Positions 1 to 8,060 of a stretch of DNA of 9,289 bases are shown one piece after another. Source of the DNA: JALYUA01 sp039931865 (GTDB taxonomy: Bacteria > Acidobacteriota > Thermoanaerobaculia > UBA5066 > Gp7-AA6). The stretch is from the NCBI GenBank assembly GCA_039931865.1, contig JBDTRB010000124.1:1-9289 (forward strand), given 5' to 3'. The first letter of the stretch is position 1; every line of letters starts with the position of its first letter. The notes under the pieces are model-generated. The model ran no database searches. It was given only the letters and a program-made list of their open reading frames with translations, and had not been told where the DNA came from. Position numbers and translations under genes: made by a program.

Positions 1-420
1 TGGATTGACTTGGTCGAGCACCCGACCGCCGCCGCGGCAGTCGCGAAGGTCTCACAGACGACGGATCCAGAGGCCAAGCTGTTGCGGAAGGGAGATGGGA
101 AGCCCTCGCGGCTGTGCTACGTGGGGGCCATGTCCTTATGGAGAACCGCAACGGGCTGTGCACGGATGCTCTGGTTTCGCAGGCGGGTGAGCTGGTTCGA
201 CGATCGATCGGCGCCTCGCGTCGGCGCGTGACTCTGGGAGCGGATAAGGGATACGACATCGGGGACTTCCAGGTCGCTCTGGCGGACCTGGGCCAAGCCG
301 GTGGCGCGGATGGGCAAGACACGGTTCCGAGGAGCGATACGGGTCGGCGTCCGGTTCCTCCTGGCCATGACCGCCTACAACCTGGTTCGGATAGCCCGGC
401 TCCACCTCCAGAGCGGATGA
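1..420 (+). pseudogene. Degenerate IS5-type transposase, 3' part
   Basis: This is the C-terminal half of a DDE transposase, read in three pieces. Frame 1 gives QTTDPEAKLLRKGDGKPSRL up to about base 119. Frame 3 gives GGHVLMENRNGLCTDALVSQ and then RRVTLGADKGYD up to about 291. Frame 1 resumes at 292 with MGKTRFRGAIRVGVRF and AMTAYNLVRIARL and stops at TGA 418-420. These match, in order, the conserved blocks of IS5-family transposases (TTDPEA, LMENRNGL, LGADKGYD, KTRFRG, AAYNLVR). The block expected between LADLG and KTRFRG, which carries NRRSAIDGRT and the RKxxEExFGW segment with the catalytic Glu, is absent. That implies a deletion of roughly 45 codons. With the deletion and two frame changes the enzyme cannot be active. 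The N-terminus lies outside the window. It points toward the NRPS operon's 3' end and suggests past insertion there. The family assignment is confident from motifs; the exact IS subgroup is not. Confidence 0.85.
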
Positions 421-598
421 GAACGGAAGAGAGTCCCCCGGAGCGACCGCGCTACGATCTCTCGATGATCGCTCGCGTACAGCGTTGCAGGCGGTCTGCG
501 GGAACCTGGGGCATTTCGCCAACATTTCGCCAGGGTGCGGTTCACGGCGCGCAAAAACCCCAGAACTCATCACCTTTCCTCCGCCACCCATCGAGAAT
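421..598. other. Non-coding spacer between transposase remnant and NRPS operon
   Basis: About 180 bases separate the transposase stop from the NRPS stop codon. I see no gene and no convincing intrinsic terminator for the minus-strand operon. The T-run on the minus strand near 552-556 has no clear GC-rich stem before it. The stretch probably contains the decayed 3' end of the insertion sequence, but I could not identify a terminal inverted repeat. Confidence 0.5.
512..532. repeat. Short tandem direct repeat, 10 bp x 2
   Basis: The 10-mer catttcgcca occurs at 512-521 and again at 523-532, separated by one base. It lies downstream of the transposase remnant and of the NRPS stop codon. It could be an insertion-sequence end feature or chance; nothing else marks its role. 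Confidence 0.5.
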
Positions 599-3500
599 CT
601 AGCCAGCCGCCACCAGGTCCCTCGAGCCGCTGCGCTCCGGCGAGTCGACCGCCGGTGCCGCTCGCTCAAAGCGAGCCAGGCAATCCGCCAACTGTTCGGC
701 GAGAATCGAGACGCGCGGTTCATGAACGATCGCTCCATGATGACCGGGCACGTCGTGAACTTCGATGCCTCCGACCGCGACGCGAGTCCATCCGAGGTTG
801 CGATCGTAGCCGTATCCGGCGGGCTGCTTGACGGCGCGAAAAAGCGTGACGCGACGCGGGTAGACGTCGTAAACGTAACGATTCTTCGCCTTTCCGATCG
901 CAAGTTCCACCTCCCGAAGGGTTCGGGGTAGGCCCAAAGCCTTCACGAGCCGGTTCAACCGCCGACGATTGGCGCCCACGATCTTTCGCAGAACGATGAG
1001 CGATTTCGTCTTCACATATGCCACCTTCTCCCCGGGGCCTTTGGCAACGAGAAGGTTTCCCAGGTGAAGGCTGACTCGTTCTTTGAGTGCGAGAAAGCGA
1101 AACCGAATGGAGCTCTGGTCGGGCTGTTGCTGCGGGTAGTCCGGTCCAAAGGTGTCGAACAGGGCGAGGATGCCGACCTGTTGGCCTGAACGAACGAGTT
1201 GCTGTGCCATCTCAAACGCAATCACACCGCCGTACGAGGAGCCCGCGAGGTGGTAAGGACCCTTCGGCTGGAACTCGCGGATTTCCTTCAGATAATGGGA
1301 TGCCATGTCTTCGACGCGTTCCGCCCGAGGCTGTTTCCCATCGAGACCCTGCGCCTGAAGTCCGTATAAAGGCTGGTCGGTTCCGAGTCGGCGCGCCAGG
1401 TCCATATAGAAGAGAACGTTGCCTCCGCCGGCATGCATGCAGTACAGCGGATTTCTGGATCCGCGCGGTTGGATTGCAACGAGCGAGGTCCATAGCGGCG
1501 ACCATCGCTCCTCCTGAAGGATTTCCGCGAGCTGCTCGACCGTGGGCGCCTGAAAGATCGTCGCGAGCGGAAGCTCCCGTCCAAAATCTTTCTTGATGCG
1601 CGCAAAAAGACGGATGGCGAGCAACGAATGACCGCCCAGGTCGAAGAAGTTGTCCGTCACTCCAACGGGACGAACCCCGAGAATCTCCTCCCATGTCGAC
1701 GCGAGCCGCTTCTCCGTCTCGGTGCGCGCGGCCAAGACGGATCGATCCGCCTCGTGAAGCGCCTTTTCATCCGGCGACGGCAGGGCCCGTCGATCGACCT
1801 TCCCGCTGGCCGTCTGAGGAAGGGTTTCCAAGATGACAAACGCGGTGGGCACCATCTGTTCCGGCAGCGAACGCTTCACGAACGCGCGCAGATCGGCAAG
1901 CCCCAGCATTCGGTCCCGCGCGACCAGGTAAGCCACGAGCCGCCTCTCCCCGCTGCCGTCCGGCGGCGCCACCACGACGCAATCCCGGACGGCGGGATAG
2001 CGAGCCAGGACGGATTCGATTTCCCCGAGCTCGATCCGAAAACCTCGGATCTTCACCTGGTAGTCGCCGCGGCCCAGGAATTCCAGGTTTCCGTCCGAGC
2101 GGTGGCGCACCATATCGCCGGACCGATAGATCCGGGCTCCGAGCGAGGCCCGGAAAGGATTGGGCACGAACTTCTCGGCCGTCAATTCCGGGCGCTTCAA
2201 GTACCCGCGCGCCAACCCCACTCCGCCGATCCAGAGTTCACCCGACACTCCAATCGGCACAGGACGCAAATTTCGATCCAGGACATAAATCTGCGTATTC
2301 GCGATCGGTCGTCCGATTGGCACCGCCTGGCCCGGGCCGCCTGGCTCGCACGGCCAGAACGTGACGTCGACCGAGGCCTCCGTCGGCCCGTAGAGATTGT
2401 CCAATCTCGCGTCCAGACGCTCGAAGAATCGCTCCTGAAGATCCCACGGCAGCGCCTCCCCGCTGCAGATCACCTGTCGAAGAGAAACGCAACGCTCGAC
2501 TCGCGCCTCTTCGAGGAAGACCCGCAACATGGGCGGGACGAAATGGACGATGGTGATCTGGTCTTCCGCGATCCGCTCCGTCAACCGTGCGGCGTCCCGA
2601 TGTTCTCCTGGAGCCGCCACGACCAGGCAAGCGCCATTCAAGAGAGGCCAAAATATCTCCCACACGGAGACGTCGAAGCTGAATGGCGTCTTCTGGAGAA
2701 TGCGATCGGCGCTGGTCAAACGATACGCGTCCTGCATCCAGAGCAGCCGGTTGCAAATCCCCCGATGCTCGATGGCGACGCCTTTGGCGACGCCTGTGGA
2801 GCCCGAGGTGTAGATGACGTAGGCGAGATGATCGGGCGTGGCGCGGGCCGGCAGATTCTCCGCGCTCTCGCGGACGATCTGCGGCCAATCCGCATCTAGC
2901 CGCACAAGTTCGAAATCGCGCTCGGGCAGCGTTCCCGACACACGCTTCTGAGTCAGCACCACCGGTGCGCAAGTGTCCTCGAGCATGAACCCCAAACGGT
3001 GGCCCGGATACTCCGGATCCAGCGGCACGTAAGCTCCACCAGCCTTCAGAATCCCCAACAGCGCCACCACCATCTCCAACGATCGCTCGACGCAGAGTCC
3101 CACCACAACGTCGGGCCCGACCCCGCGCTTCTGGAGATACCAGCCCAGTCGGTTCGCCCGTTCGTTCAATTCGCGGTACGTCAGCCGCTTCCCACCAAAG
3201 ACCACGGCGTCCGCCTCCGGCGTACTCTCCGCCTGCTCCTCGAATAACCCGTGTAGTGTCTTGTCCCGCGGATAGTCCCGCCCCGTCTCGTTCCACTCCA
3301 CCAGCACCTGTCGCCGTTCAGCCTCTGTCAGAATTGACAGTTCCCCGATTCGCCGACCTGGATCGGCCACAATCTCCTCGAGCAGAGTGCGCCAGTTTGC
3401 CGCGATGCGCCCGATCGTTGCGGGCTCAAACAGATCCGTGTTGTAGATAAGGCGGCCGATGACACCTTCCGGACGGTCGTCCACCTCAAGCAACAAATCG

Positions 3501-4816
3501 AACTTCGCCGTGCCGGTCTCGACATCCATATTGGTGACGTTCCATCCGGAATCGAGCTGCTCGATCCGAGGCTCGAGGGAAAACATCACTTGAAAGAGAG
3601 GATTGCGGCTCGGATCTCTTCTGGGCGCGAGATCCTTGACAAGCTTCTCAAAGGGCACCTCATTGTTCAGGGCCTCTAAAATCACTTCCCTCACCCGCCC
3701 CAGAAGCTCTCGGAAGCGTGGGTTGCCTGAGAGATCGGTGCGCAAGACCAGCGTATTGAGGAACAACCCGATCAGCTTCTCGATCTGCGCGTCGTCGCGG
3801 CCCGCGGTGATACTCCCAACCACGATGTCTTCCTGCCCCGTATAGCGGAAGAGCAGAGTCTTGAACGCCGAGAGAAGAGTCATGAACAGGGTGACTCCCT
3901 CTTCACGACTCAGCGTCCGAAGTGATTCCGTCAGGCTCCTCGACAGCGCAAGCATTGTCTGCGCGCCGCGAAACACTTGGACCGACGGCCGCGAACGGTC
4001 GGCAGGCAGGTCGAGCGCCTCGGGCACCCCGGCGAGCTTCTGACGCCAGTAGTCCATCCGCGCTGACATCGTGTCGCCAGTAAGGCTGCGCCGCTGCCAG
4101 TCGGCAAAGTCGGCGTACTGGAGGGCCGGCTCAGGGAGGGGAGAGGAACCTCCCATTGAGAACGCCCTGTAGAGCGTCACGAGCTCGGGAAGGAGTATGT
4201 TGTATATGGAGAAACCATCGAAAATGATGTGGTGAAGGCTCAAGAACAGCCGGTGCTCTTCGTCACCAAGCCGCACGAGCGTGGCTCTCAACAGTGGGCC
4301 TCGGACGAAGTCAAAGGGGCGGCGGACGTCCTCGGTAGCCAGCCGGAACGCTTCCGCCTCGCGCTCGGCCTCGGGCAGAGCCCGGAGATCCACCACCGGC
4401 AGGTCGAGATACGAAGCAGGCTGGACGATCTGGACTGGCTGCCCGTCCACCGTCGCAAAGGTCGTTCGCCATGCTTCGTGGCGCCATACGATTTCGTTGA
4501 AACTCCGCGTGAGAGCGACTACGTCGAGAGGGCCAACCCGGTGAATCGTGATGGCCTCGTTGTAGACGGGCGTCCCGGGCGCGAGTTGAGCAAGGAACCA
4601 GAGTTGTTGCTGAGCGAAGGAGAGGGGGATGGGTCGGTCTCGCGGGTGTCGTGGGATAGCAGGGTGACCCGCCTGCGTCTGCGAGAGCTCCCCTCTCAGG
4701 GCTTTCTCAAGCAGATGACGCTTCGCCTCGGAGAGCCGGACCCGATCGGGTTTCGAGTCTTCTTCGCTTCCTGCGTGAGAAAACTTCTTCAAGAAGCTCG
4801 ACTCATTGTGTGGCAT
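599..4816 (-). CDS. Terminal NRPS module, C-A(Ser)-T-TE (EntF-like architecture)
   Basis: A 1405-residue single-module synthetase that condenses an upstream carrier-bound acyl group with its own amino acid and releases the product. The condensation domain is about 64-500, with intact HHIIFDG at 195-201 (catalytic His196). The adenylation domain is about 515-1015, with the A3 loop YTSGSTGVAKG (669-679), YGPTE (809-813) and A10 Lys1006. The carrier domain has LGGHSL with phosphopantetheine Ser1064. The thioesterase is about 1120-1385, with nucleophile Ser1194 (GSSYG), Asp1221 and a probable His1360 in GHH. Pocket residues D715, V716, W719, H758, I783, S785, L808, V816, D817 and K1006 give DVWHISLVDK, matching serine codes such as EntF's. 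The length is somewhat above EntF (about 1290); the extra is a 60-residue N-terminal linker. The ATG overlaps the P450 stop by 14 bp, and an AAGG lies 9 bases upstream, so translation is probably coupled. All core motifs look functional. Serine specificity is a by-eye prediction. Confidence 0.95.
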   Translation of the reverse strand: MPHNESSFLKKFSHAGSEEDSKPDRVRLSEAKRHLLEKALRGELSQTQAGHPAIPRHPRDRPIPLSFAQQQLWFLAQLAPGTPVYNEAITIHRVGPLDVVALTRSFNEIVWRHEAWRTTFATVDGQPVQIVQPASYLDLPVVDLRALPEAEREAEAFRLATEDVRRPFDFVRGPLLRATLVRLGDEEHRLFLSLHHIIFDGFSIYNILLPELVTLYRAFSMGGSSPLPEPALQYADFADWQRRSLTGDTMSARMDYWRQKLAGVPEALDLPADRSRPSVQVFRGAQTMLALSRSLTESLRTLSREEGVTLFMTLLSAFKTLLFRYTGQEDIVVGSITAGRDDAQIEKLIGLFLNTLVLRTDLSGNPRFRELLGRVREVILEALNNEVPFEKLVKDLAPRRDPSRNPLFQVMFSLEPRIEQLDSGWNVTNMDVETGTAKFDLLLEVDDRPEGVIGRLIYNTDLFEPATIGRIAANWRTLLEEIVADPGRRIGELSILTEAERRQVLVEWNETGRDYPRDKTLHGLFEEQAESTPEADAVVFGGKRLTYRELNERANRLGWYLQKRGVGPDVVVGLCVERSLEMVVALLGILKAGGAYVPLDPEYPGHRLGFMLEDTCAPVVLTQKRVSGTLPERDFELVRLDADWPQIVRESAENLPARATPDHLAYVIYTSGSTGVAKGVAIEHRGICNRLLWMQDAYRLTSADRILQKTPFSFDVSVWEIFWPLLNGACLVVAAPGEHRDAARLTERIAEDQITIVHFVPPMLRVFLEEARVERCVSLRQVICSGEALPWDLQERFFERLDARLDNLYGPTEASVDVTFWPCEPGGPGQAVPIGRPIANTQIYVLDRNLRPVPIGVSGELWIGGVGLARGYLKRPELTAEKFVPNPFRASLGARIYRSGDMVRHRSDGNLEFLGRGDYQVKIRGFRIELGEIESVLARYPAVRDCVVVAPPDGSGERRLVAYLVARDRMLGLADLRAFVKRSLPEQMVPTAFVILETLPQTASGKVDRRALPSPDEKALHEADRSVLAARTETEKRLASTWEEILGVRPVGVTDNFFDLGGHSLLAIRLFARIKKDFGRELPLATIFQAPTVEQLAEILQEERWSPLWTSLVAIQPRGSRNPLYCMHAGGGNVLFYMDLARRLGTDQPLYGLQAQGLDGKQPRAERVEDMASHYLKEIREFQPKGPYHLAGSSYGGVIAFEMAQQLVRSGQQVGILALFDTFGPDYPQQQPDQSSIRFRFLALKERVSLHLGNLLVAKGPGEKVAYVKTKSLIVLRKIVGANRRRLNRLVKALGLPRTLREVELAIGKAKNRYVYDVYPRRVTLFRAVKQPAGYGYDRNLGWTRVAVGGIEVHDVPGHHGAIVHEPRVSILAEQLADCLARFERAAPAVDSPERSGSRDLVAAG

Positions 4817-6077
4817 CTCGAGGCGCCTTCCCGAACGCGACCGGCAGAGCCGTCAGGCCGCGCAAGCCCAGATTCTCCCGCCAGACCAGAGGTGCGGGAT
4901 CCAGCGTCAGGTTGGGGAGCCGGCGCAGCATCGTCTCGAAAGCGATTTGTCCCTCGATTCTCGCCAGCGGCGCGCCGAAACAGAAGTGGCTGGCCCACCC
5001 GAACGCGACGTGCCGGTTGTCCTTGCGGCCGATGTCCAGCCGGTCCGGGTCAGGGAACCGCTCTGGATCTCGATTCGCGGCCCCCATCACCGCGATGACC
5101 GCCTGCCGCTTCAAGATCCGCTTGCCTCCGAGCTCCACGTCTTCCGGGGCCAGACGGGCGGTGTGCTGGCTGGGGCTCTCGTAGCGCAGGAGCTCCTCGA
5201 CCGCCGAGGGAATCAGGGAAGGATCGCTTCGCAGCCTCTGAAGCTCGCCCGGATGGCGCAGCAGGCTCAGAGTCCCGTTGCCGATCAAGTTCGTGGTGGT
5301 CTCCTGCCCGCCCACCATGGTGACGATGCAGTTGGCGATCACCTCTTCTTCCGTTAACCGGTCCCCCTGGATTTCGGCGGTGGTGAGCACGTTGATTAGG
5401 CCGTCTCGAGGTTGATCGCGTTGCCCGCGGATCGCGTCGAGGAAGTAGGCGCTCATCTGCTCGAGACTCCGCACCACGCGCGGGACGCGGTCCGGATTGT
5501 GCTGGAAGTTACCGAGGACTTCCGCGAAGTCTGCCGACCACGCTTTCAGCTGCTCGTGGTCGGCGGTAGGGACTCCGAGCATTTCCGCCGTCACGATGGC
5601 AGGCATTGGGCTGGCCAGATCCGCGATAACGTCCATGCGGCCGGTGGGTTCGATGGCGTCGAGCAGGCGGTCCATGATCTCCTGGATGTGGGACCGGAGG
5701 AGTGCGACTCTCGCAGGTGAAAAGGCCGAGGAGGCCAGGCTCCGGATCCGGGTATGTGCGGGCGCGTCCATGAAGAGCATCTGCCTGACCATCACCTGGG
5801 CGATCGGGTTCAGCGCCGACAGGCCCATAGCAGTCAGTTGTTCGGGCGTGGGCGTGCGGTTGGCGGAGAAGTCGTGAAGCACCGTCACAACATCCGCATA
5901 ACGCGTCACGACCCAGGCGTGTAGGTAGGGATCCCAATGCACCGGGTCCTCTCTTCGGAGCCGGCGGTAAAGAGGGTAGGGGTTGGCGAGAACCTCGGGG
6001 TCGAGCAAACGGTAGAGGCTCAGGGTGGAATCCGGCGGCTTGCCCACCGAAGCGGGAGTTTCCGCGTTCGTCGTCAT
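4803..6077 (-). CDS. Cytochrome P450, probable carrier-bound aminoacyl beta-hydroxylase
   Basis: A soluble bacterial P450 of 424 residues, the normal class I length, with no membrane anchor. Visible motifs are the C-helix segment DAPAHTR (104-110), the I-helix oxygen-activation motif GGQETT (256-261), the ExxR pair Glu295/Arg298 (EELLR) and the heme loop FGWASHFCFG (359-368) with thiolate ligand Cys366. The heme loop carries Ala-Ser where many family members have Gly-x. The start ATG shares ATGA with the stop of the A-T gene upstream, and its own stop lies inside the start of the NRPS gene. The enzyme is therefore tightly co-translated with both synthetases. By analogy with NovI, NikQ and P450sky, which hydroxylate amino acids tethered to a carrier protein, the likely substrate is leucyl-S-T on the neighbouring A-T protein. 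That role is inferred from position; the motifs alone only prove a P450. Ferredoxin and reductase partners are not in the window. Another oxidation, or action on the finished peptide, is possible. Confidence 0.95.
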   Translation of the reverse strand: MTTNAETPASVGKPPDSTLSLYRLLDPEVLANPYPLYRRLRREDPVHWDPYLHAWVVTRYADVVTVLHDFSANRTPTPEQLTAMGLSALNPIAQVMVRQMLFMDAPAHTRIRSLASSAFSPARVALLRSHIQEIMDRLLDAIEPTGRMDVIADLASPMPAIVTAEMLGVPTADHEQLKAWSADFAEVLGNFQHNPDRVPRVVRSLEQMSAYFLDAIRGQRDQPRDGLINVLTTAEIQGDRLTEEEVIANCIVTMVGGQETTTNLIGNGTLSLLRHPGELQRLRSDPSLIPSAVEELLRYESPSQHTARLAPEDVELGGKRILKRQAVIAVMGAANRDPERFPDPDRLDIGRKDNRHVAFGWASHFCFGAPLARIEGQIAFETMLRRLPNLTLDPAPLVWRENLGLRGLTALPVAFGKAPRDATQ

Positions 6078-7984
6078 GCGAGTTCCCGAGCGGGTCGTGG
6101 ACCCGGGGAGAGATCAAGCACGCGTTGGGCCTCGTCTTCGCTCATGGACTGGAGCCGGGCGAGGATGCCCCGCTCAACCTCCGCGGACAAGGCCGCCACC
6201 GTGGGAGCCTCGAACAGGCTGCGAAGGGACAGCTCGACCCCGAAGGCGTCACGGATACGGGCGATCATTTGAGTGCCCAGCAAGGAGTGTCCGCCCAGCA
6301 GAAAAAAGTTGTCTTCCACCCCGACCTGCTCCAGCTGCAACAGGCCGGACAGAATCTGTGTCAGCCGCTCCTCTGTAGGCGTCCCGGGCGCGACGAAGTC
6401 GTCTTGCCGAAGGACGTTGACGCTCCTGGGGTCGGGCAACGCAGCGCGATCCACCTTCCCGTGAGGTCCGAGCGGGAGAGCCGCCAGCGGCACGAAGACC
6501 GCGGGCACCATGTACTCGGGCAGGGAGTTCCGGAGAAAGTCCCGCAATGCACACTGCGTGGGTTGCGATTGCTGGGCCGGCACAATGTAACCGACGAGGT
6601 GCTTGTCACCCGGCGAGTCCTCTCGGGCAACCACCAGGCTCGCCTCGATCATCGGGTGCCGATTGAGTACCGTGACGATTTCATTCGGTTCGACGCGGTA
6701 GCCCCGGATGTTGATCTGGTCGTCGATCCGCCCCAGGAATGCGGTCTGACCGTCCGGCAGGTAGCGGGCCATGTCGCCCGTCTTGTACAAGCGGCTGCCT
6801 GGAGCGTCTGAAAACGGGTTTGGAATAAACTTTTCGGCGGTCAGCTCTGGTTGGTTGAGATACCCTCGCGCCAAACCCGCTCCGCCAATGTGCAGTTCTC
6901 CGGGTTCGCCGATAAGGACCTGCCGCAATTGTGCGTCCAGGATGTATGTCTGGGCGTTGGCGATCGGTCGTCCTATGGAGGGCGGAAGATCTGGACGCTC
7001 GGCGGGCACGACAACTCCCGATGTGGCCACCACCGTGCTTTCCGTCGGACCGTAGTTGTTGACTACGCGGAACGGCAGCCCCGGTGGAGGGTAGCGGCGG
7101 AGCGTGTCGGCGCCGGTAAGCAACACGCGCAGAGCCGTCTCCGGCGGCCACTGCAACGCCATGACGCTTTCCGCCAGCGCCGTGGGGAGGAAACTGATGG
7201 TGATCCTCCGTGCCACCAGCCAGTCGCGCAGAACCTCGGGCGCGACGCGCGTCGCTTCGTCCGGCAGATGTACGCTCGCCCCGGCCGCCAGGTAGGGCCA
7301 GACTTCCCAAACCGTCGCGTCGAACCCGATACCCGCCTGTTGAGTTGCCCGATCGACTGGAGTCACGTCGAATGAGCGCTGATGCCAGAACACCAGGTTC
7401 AACAGGCTGTTGTGCGTGATCTCGACGCCCTTCGGCCGGCCGGTCGACCCGGAAGTGTAGATGACGTACGCCAGATCTTCCGCCAGCACATTGCTTGTCG
7501 GGGAGTCCCACGACTCTTGACCGATCTCCAACCCTTCGACATCCAGCGCAACCACCCGCCATCTGCCCGCGGGCAGGCACGCGGCGAGGCTCTGTCGCGT
7601 GACCAGCACGGGGGCCTTTGCGTCGTTCAGAATGAAAGCGACCCGCTCTTGCGGATACGTCGGGTCCAAAGGTAAGTAGGCTCCTCCCGCCTTGAGAATG
7701 CCGAGCATCCCCACGAACAGCTCCAGCGAGCGTTCCAGGTAAATTCCGACGATCGTCTCCCGCCCGACGCCGAGCTTCCTCAAGTGATGCGCGAGCTGAT
7801 TGGCTTTCGTATCGAGCTCGCCATAGGTGAGCTGCTGCTCTCCAAAGGCCAGCGCCACGGCGCCTGGCGTGCGGACAGCCTGTCGCTCGAATAGCTGATG
7901 GACACATGCGTCATTGGGATATTGCGTCCGCGTGTCGTTCCATCTCGCGATCAGCTGGCGTTCGGGGTTATTCAAAACCTGCAA
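6074..7984 (-). CDS. Stand-alone NRPS adenylation-thiolation didomain (A-T), predicted Leu-specific
   Basis: A 636-residue protein that activates an amino acid with ATP and loads it on its own carrier domain. It begins at the usual C-to-A linker (ERQLIARWNDT) and has no condensation domain, so it acts as an initiation or side-loading unit. The adenylation core has YTSGSTGRPKG (175-185), FDATVWE (221-227), NNYGPTE (309-315), TGDMARY (402-408), RGYRVE (428-433) and A10 Lys510. The carrier motif LGGHSL (563-568) has the phosphopantetheine Ser567. Pocket residues D222, A223, W226, F265, L289, G291, N310, V318, V319 and K510 give DAWFLGNVVK, the known Leu(1) code. The A8 motif is non-standard, with EPNEI in place of ELGEI. 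The start chosen is TTG with GGAG seven bases upstream. The frame stays open back to 8104 but contains no ATG or GTG, so TTG 7984 is the best candidate, not a certain one. The stop overlaps the P450 start (ATGA). The pairing with a P450 resembles NovH/NovI. Confidence 0.92.
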   Translation of the reverse strand: MQVLNNPERQLIARWNDTRTQYPNDACVHQLFERQAVRTPGAVALAFGEQQLTYGELDTKANQLAHHLRKLGVGRETIVGIYLERSLELFVGMLGILKAGGAYLPLDPTYPQERVAFILNDAKAPVLVTRQSLAACLPAGRWRVVALDVEGLEIGQESWDSPTSNVLAEDLAYVIYTSGSTGRPKGVEITHNSLLNLVFWHQRSFDVTPVDRATQQAGIGFDATVWEVWPYLAAGASVHLPDEATRVAPEVLRDWLVARRITISFLPTALAESVMALQWPPETALRVLLTGADTLRRYPPPGLPFRVVNNYGPTESTVVATSGVVVPAERPDLPPSIGRPIANAQTYILDAQLRQVLIGEPGELHIGGAGLARGYLNQPELTAEKFIPNPFSDAPGSRLYKTGDMARYLPDGQTAFLGRIDDQINIRGYRVEPNEIVTVLNRHPMIEASLVVAREDSPGDKHLVGYIVPAQQSQPTQCALRDFLRNSLPEYMVPAVFVPLAALPLGPHGKVDRAALPDPRSVNVLRQDDFVAPGTPTEERLTQILSGLLQLEQVGVEDNFFLLGGHSLLGTQMIARIRDAFGVELSLRSLFEAPTVAALSAEVERGILARLQSMSEDEAQRVLDLSPGPRPARELA

Positions 7985-7991
7985 ATCCCCA

Positions 7992-7995
7992 CTCC
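7992..7995 (-). promoter_or_regulatory. Putative ribosome binding site for the A-T gene
   Basis: On the minus strand GGAG lies seven bases before the TTG at 7984-7982, a normal Shine-Dalgarno spacing. It is the main support for this unusual start, because no ATG or GTG is present in frame between the stop at 8107-8105 and the first conserved A-domain residues. Confidence 0.4.
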
Positions 7996-8060
7996 GTTGC
8001 CCGGCGAAGAGATCCCGAATACGATTCTCCGAAGCTCGAGCGAAGTGTCCAGTTCTCGGG

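Noticed and set aside
136..903. 255-codon minus-strand frame overlapping the NRPS 3' end and the transposase remnant
   Set aside because: It is rich in Arg/Ser/Pro with no domain, and it lies antisense to clear transposase motifs and out of frame with the thioesterase. High-GC shadow.
1628..2899. 423-codon plus-strand frame
   Set aside because: It lies entirely antisense to the well-conserved adenylation and carrier domains of the C-A-T-TE gene and has no recognisable domain.
2100..6990. Repeated DNA segments such as gcgatcggtcgtcc in both synthetase genes
   Set aside because: These encode homologous core motifs (around IGRPIAN) of the two adenylation domains and are not independent repeats. 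No CRISPR-like array was found.
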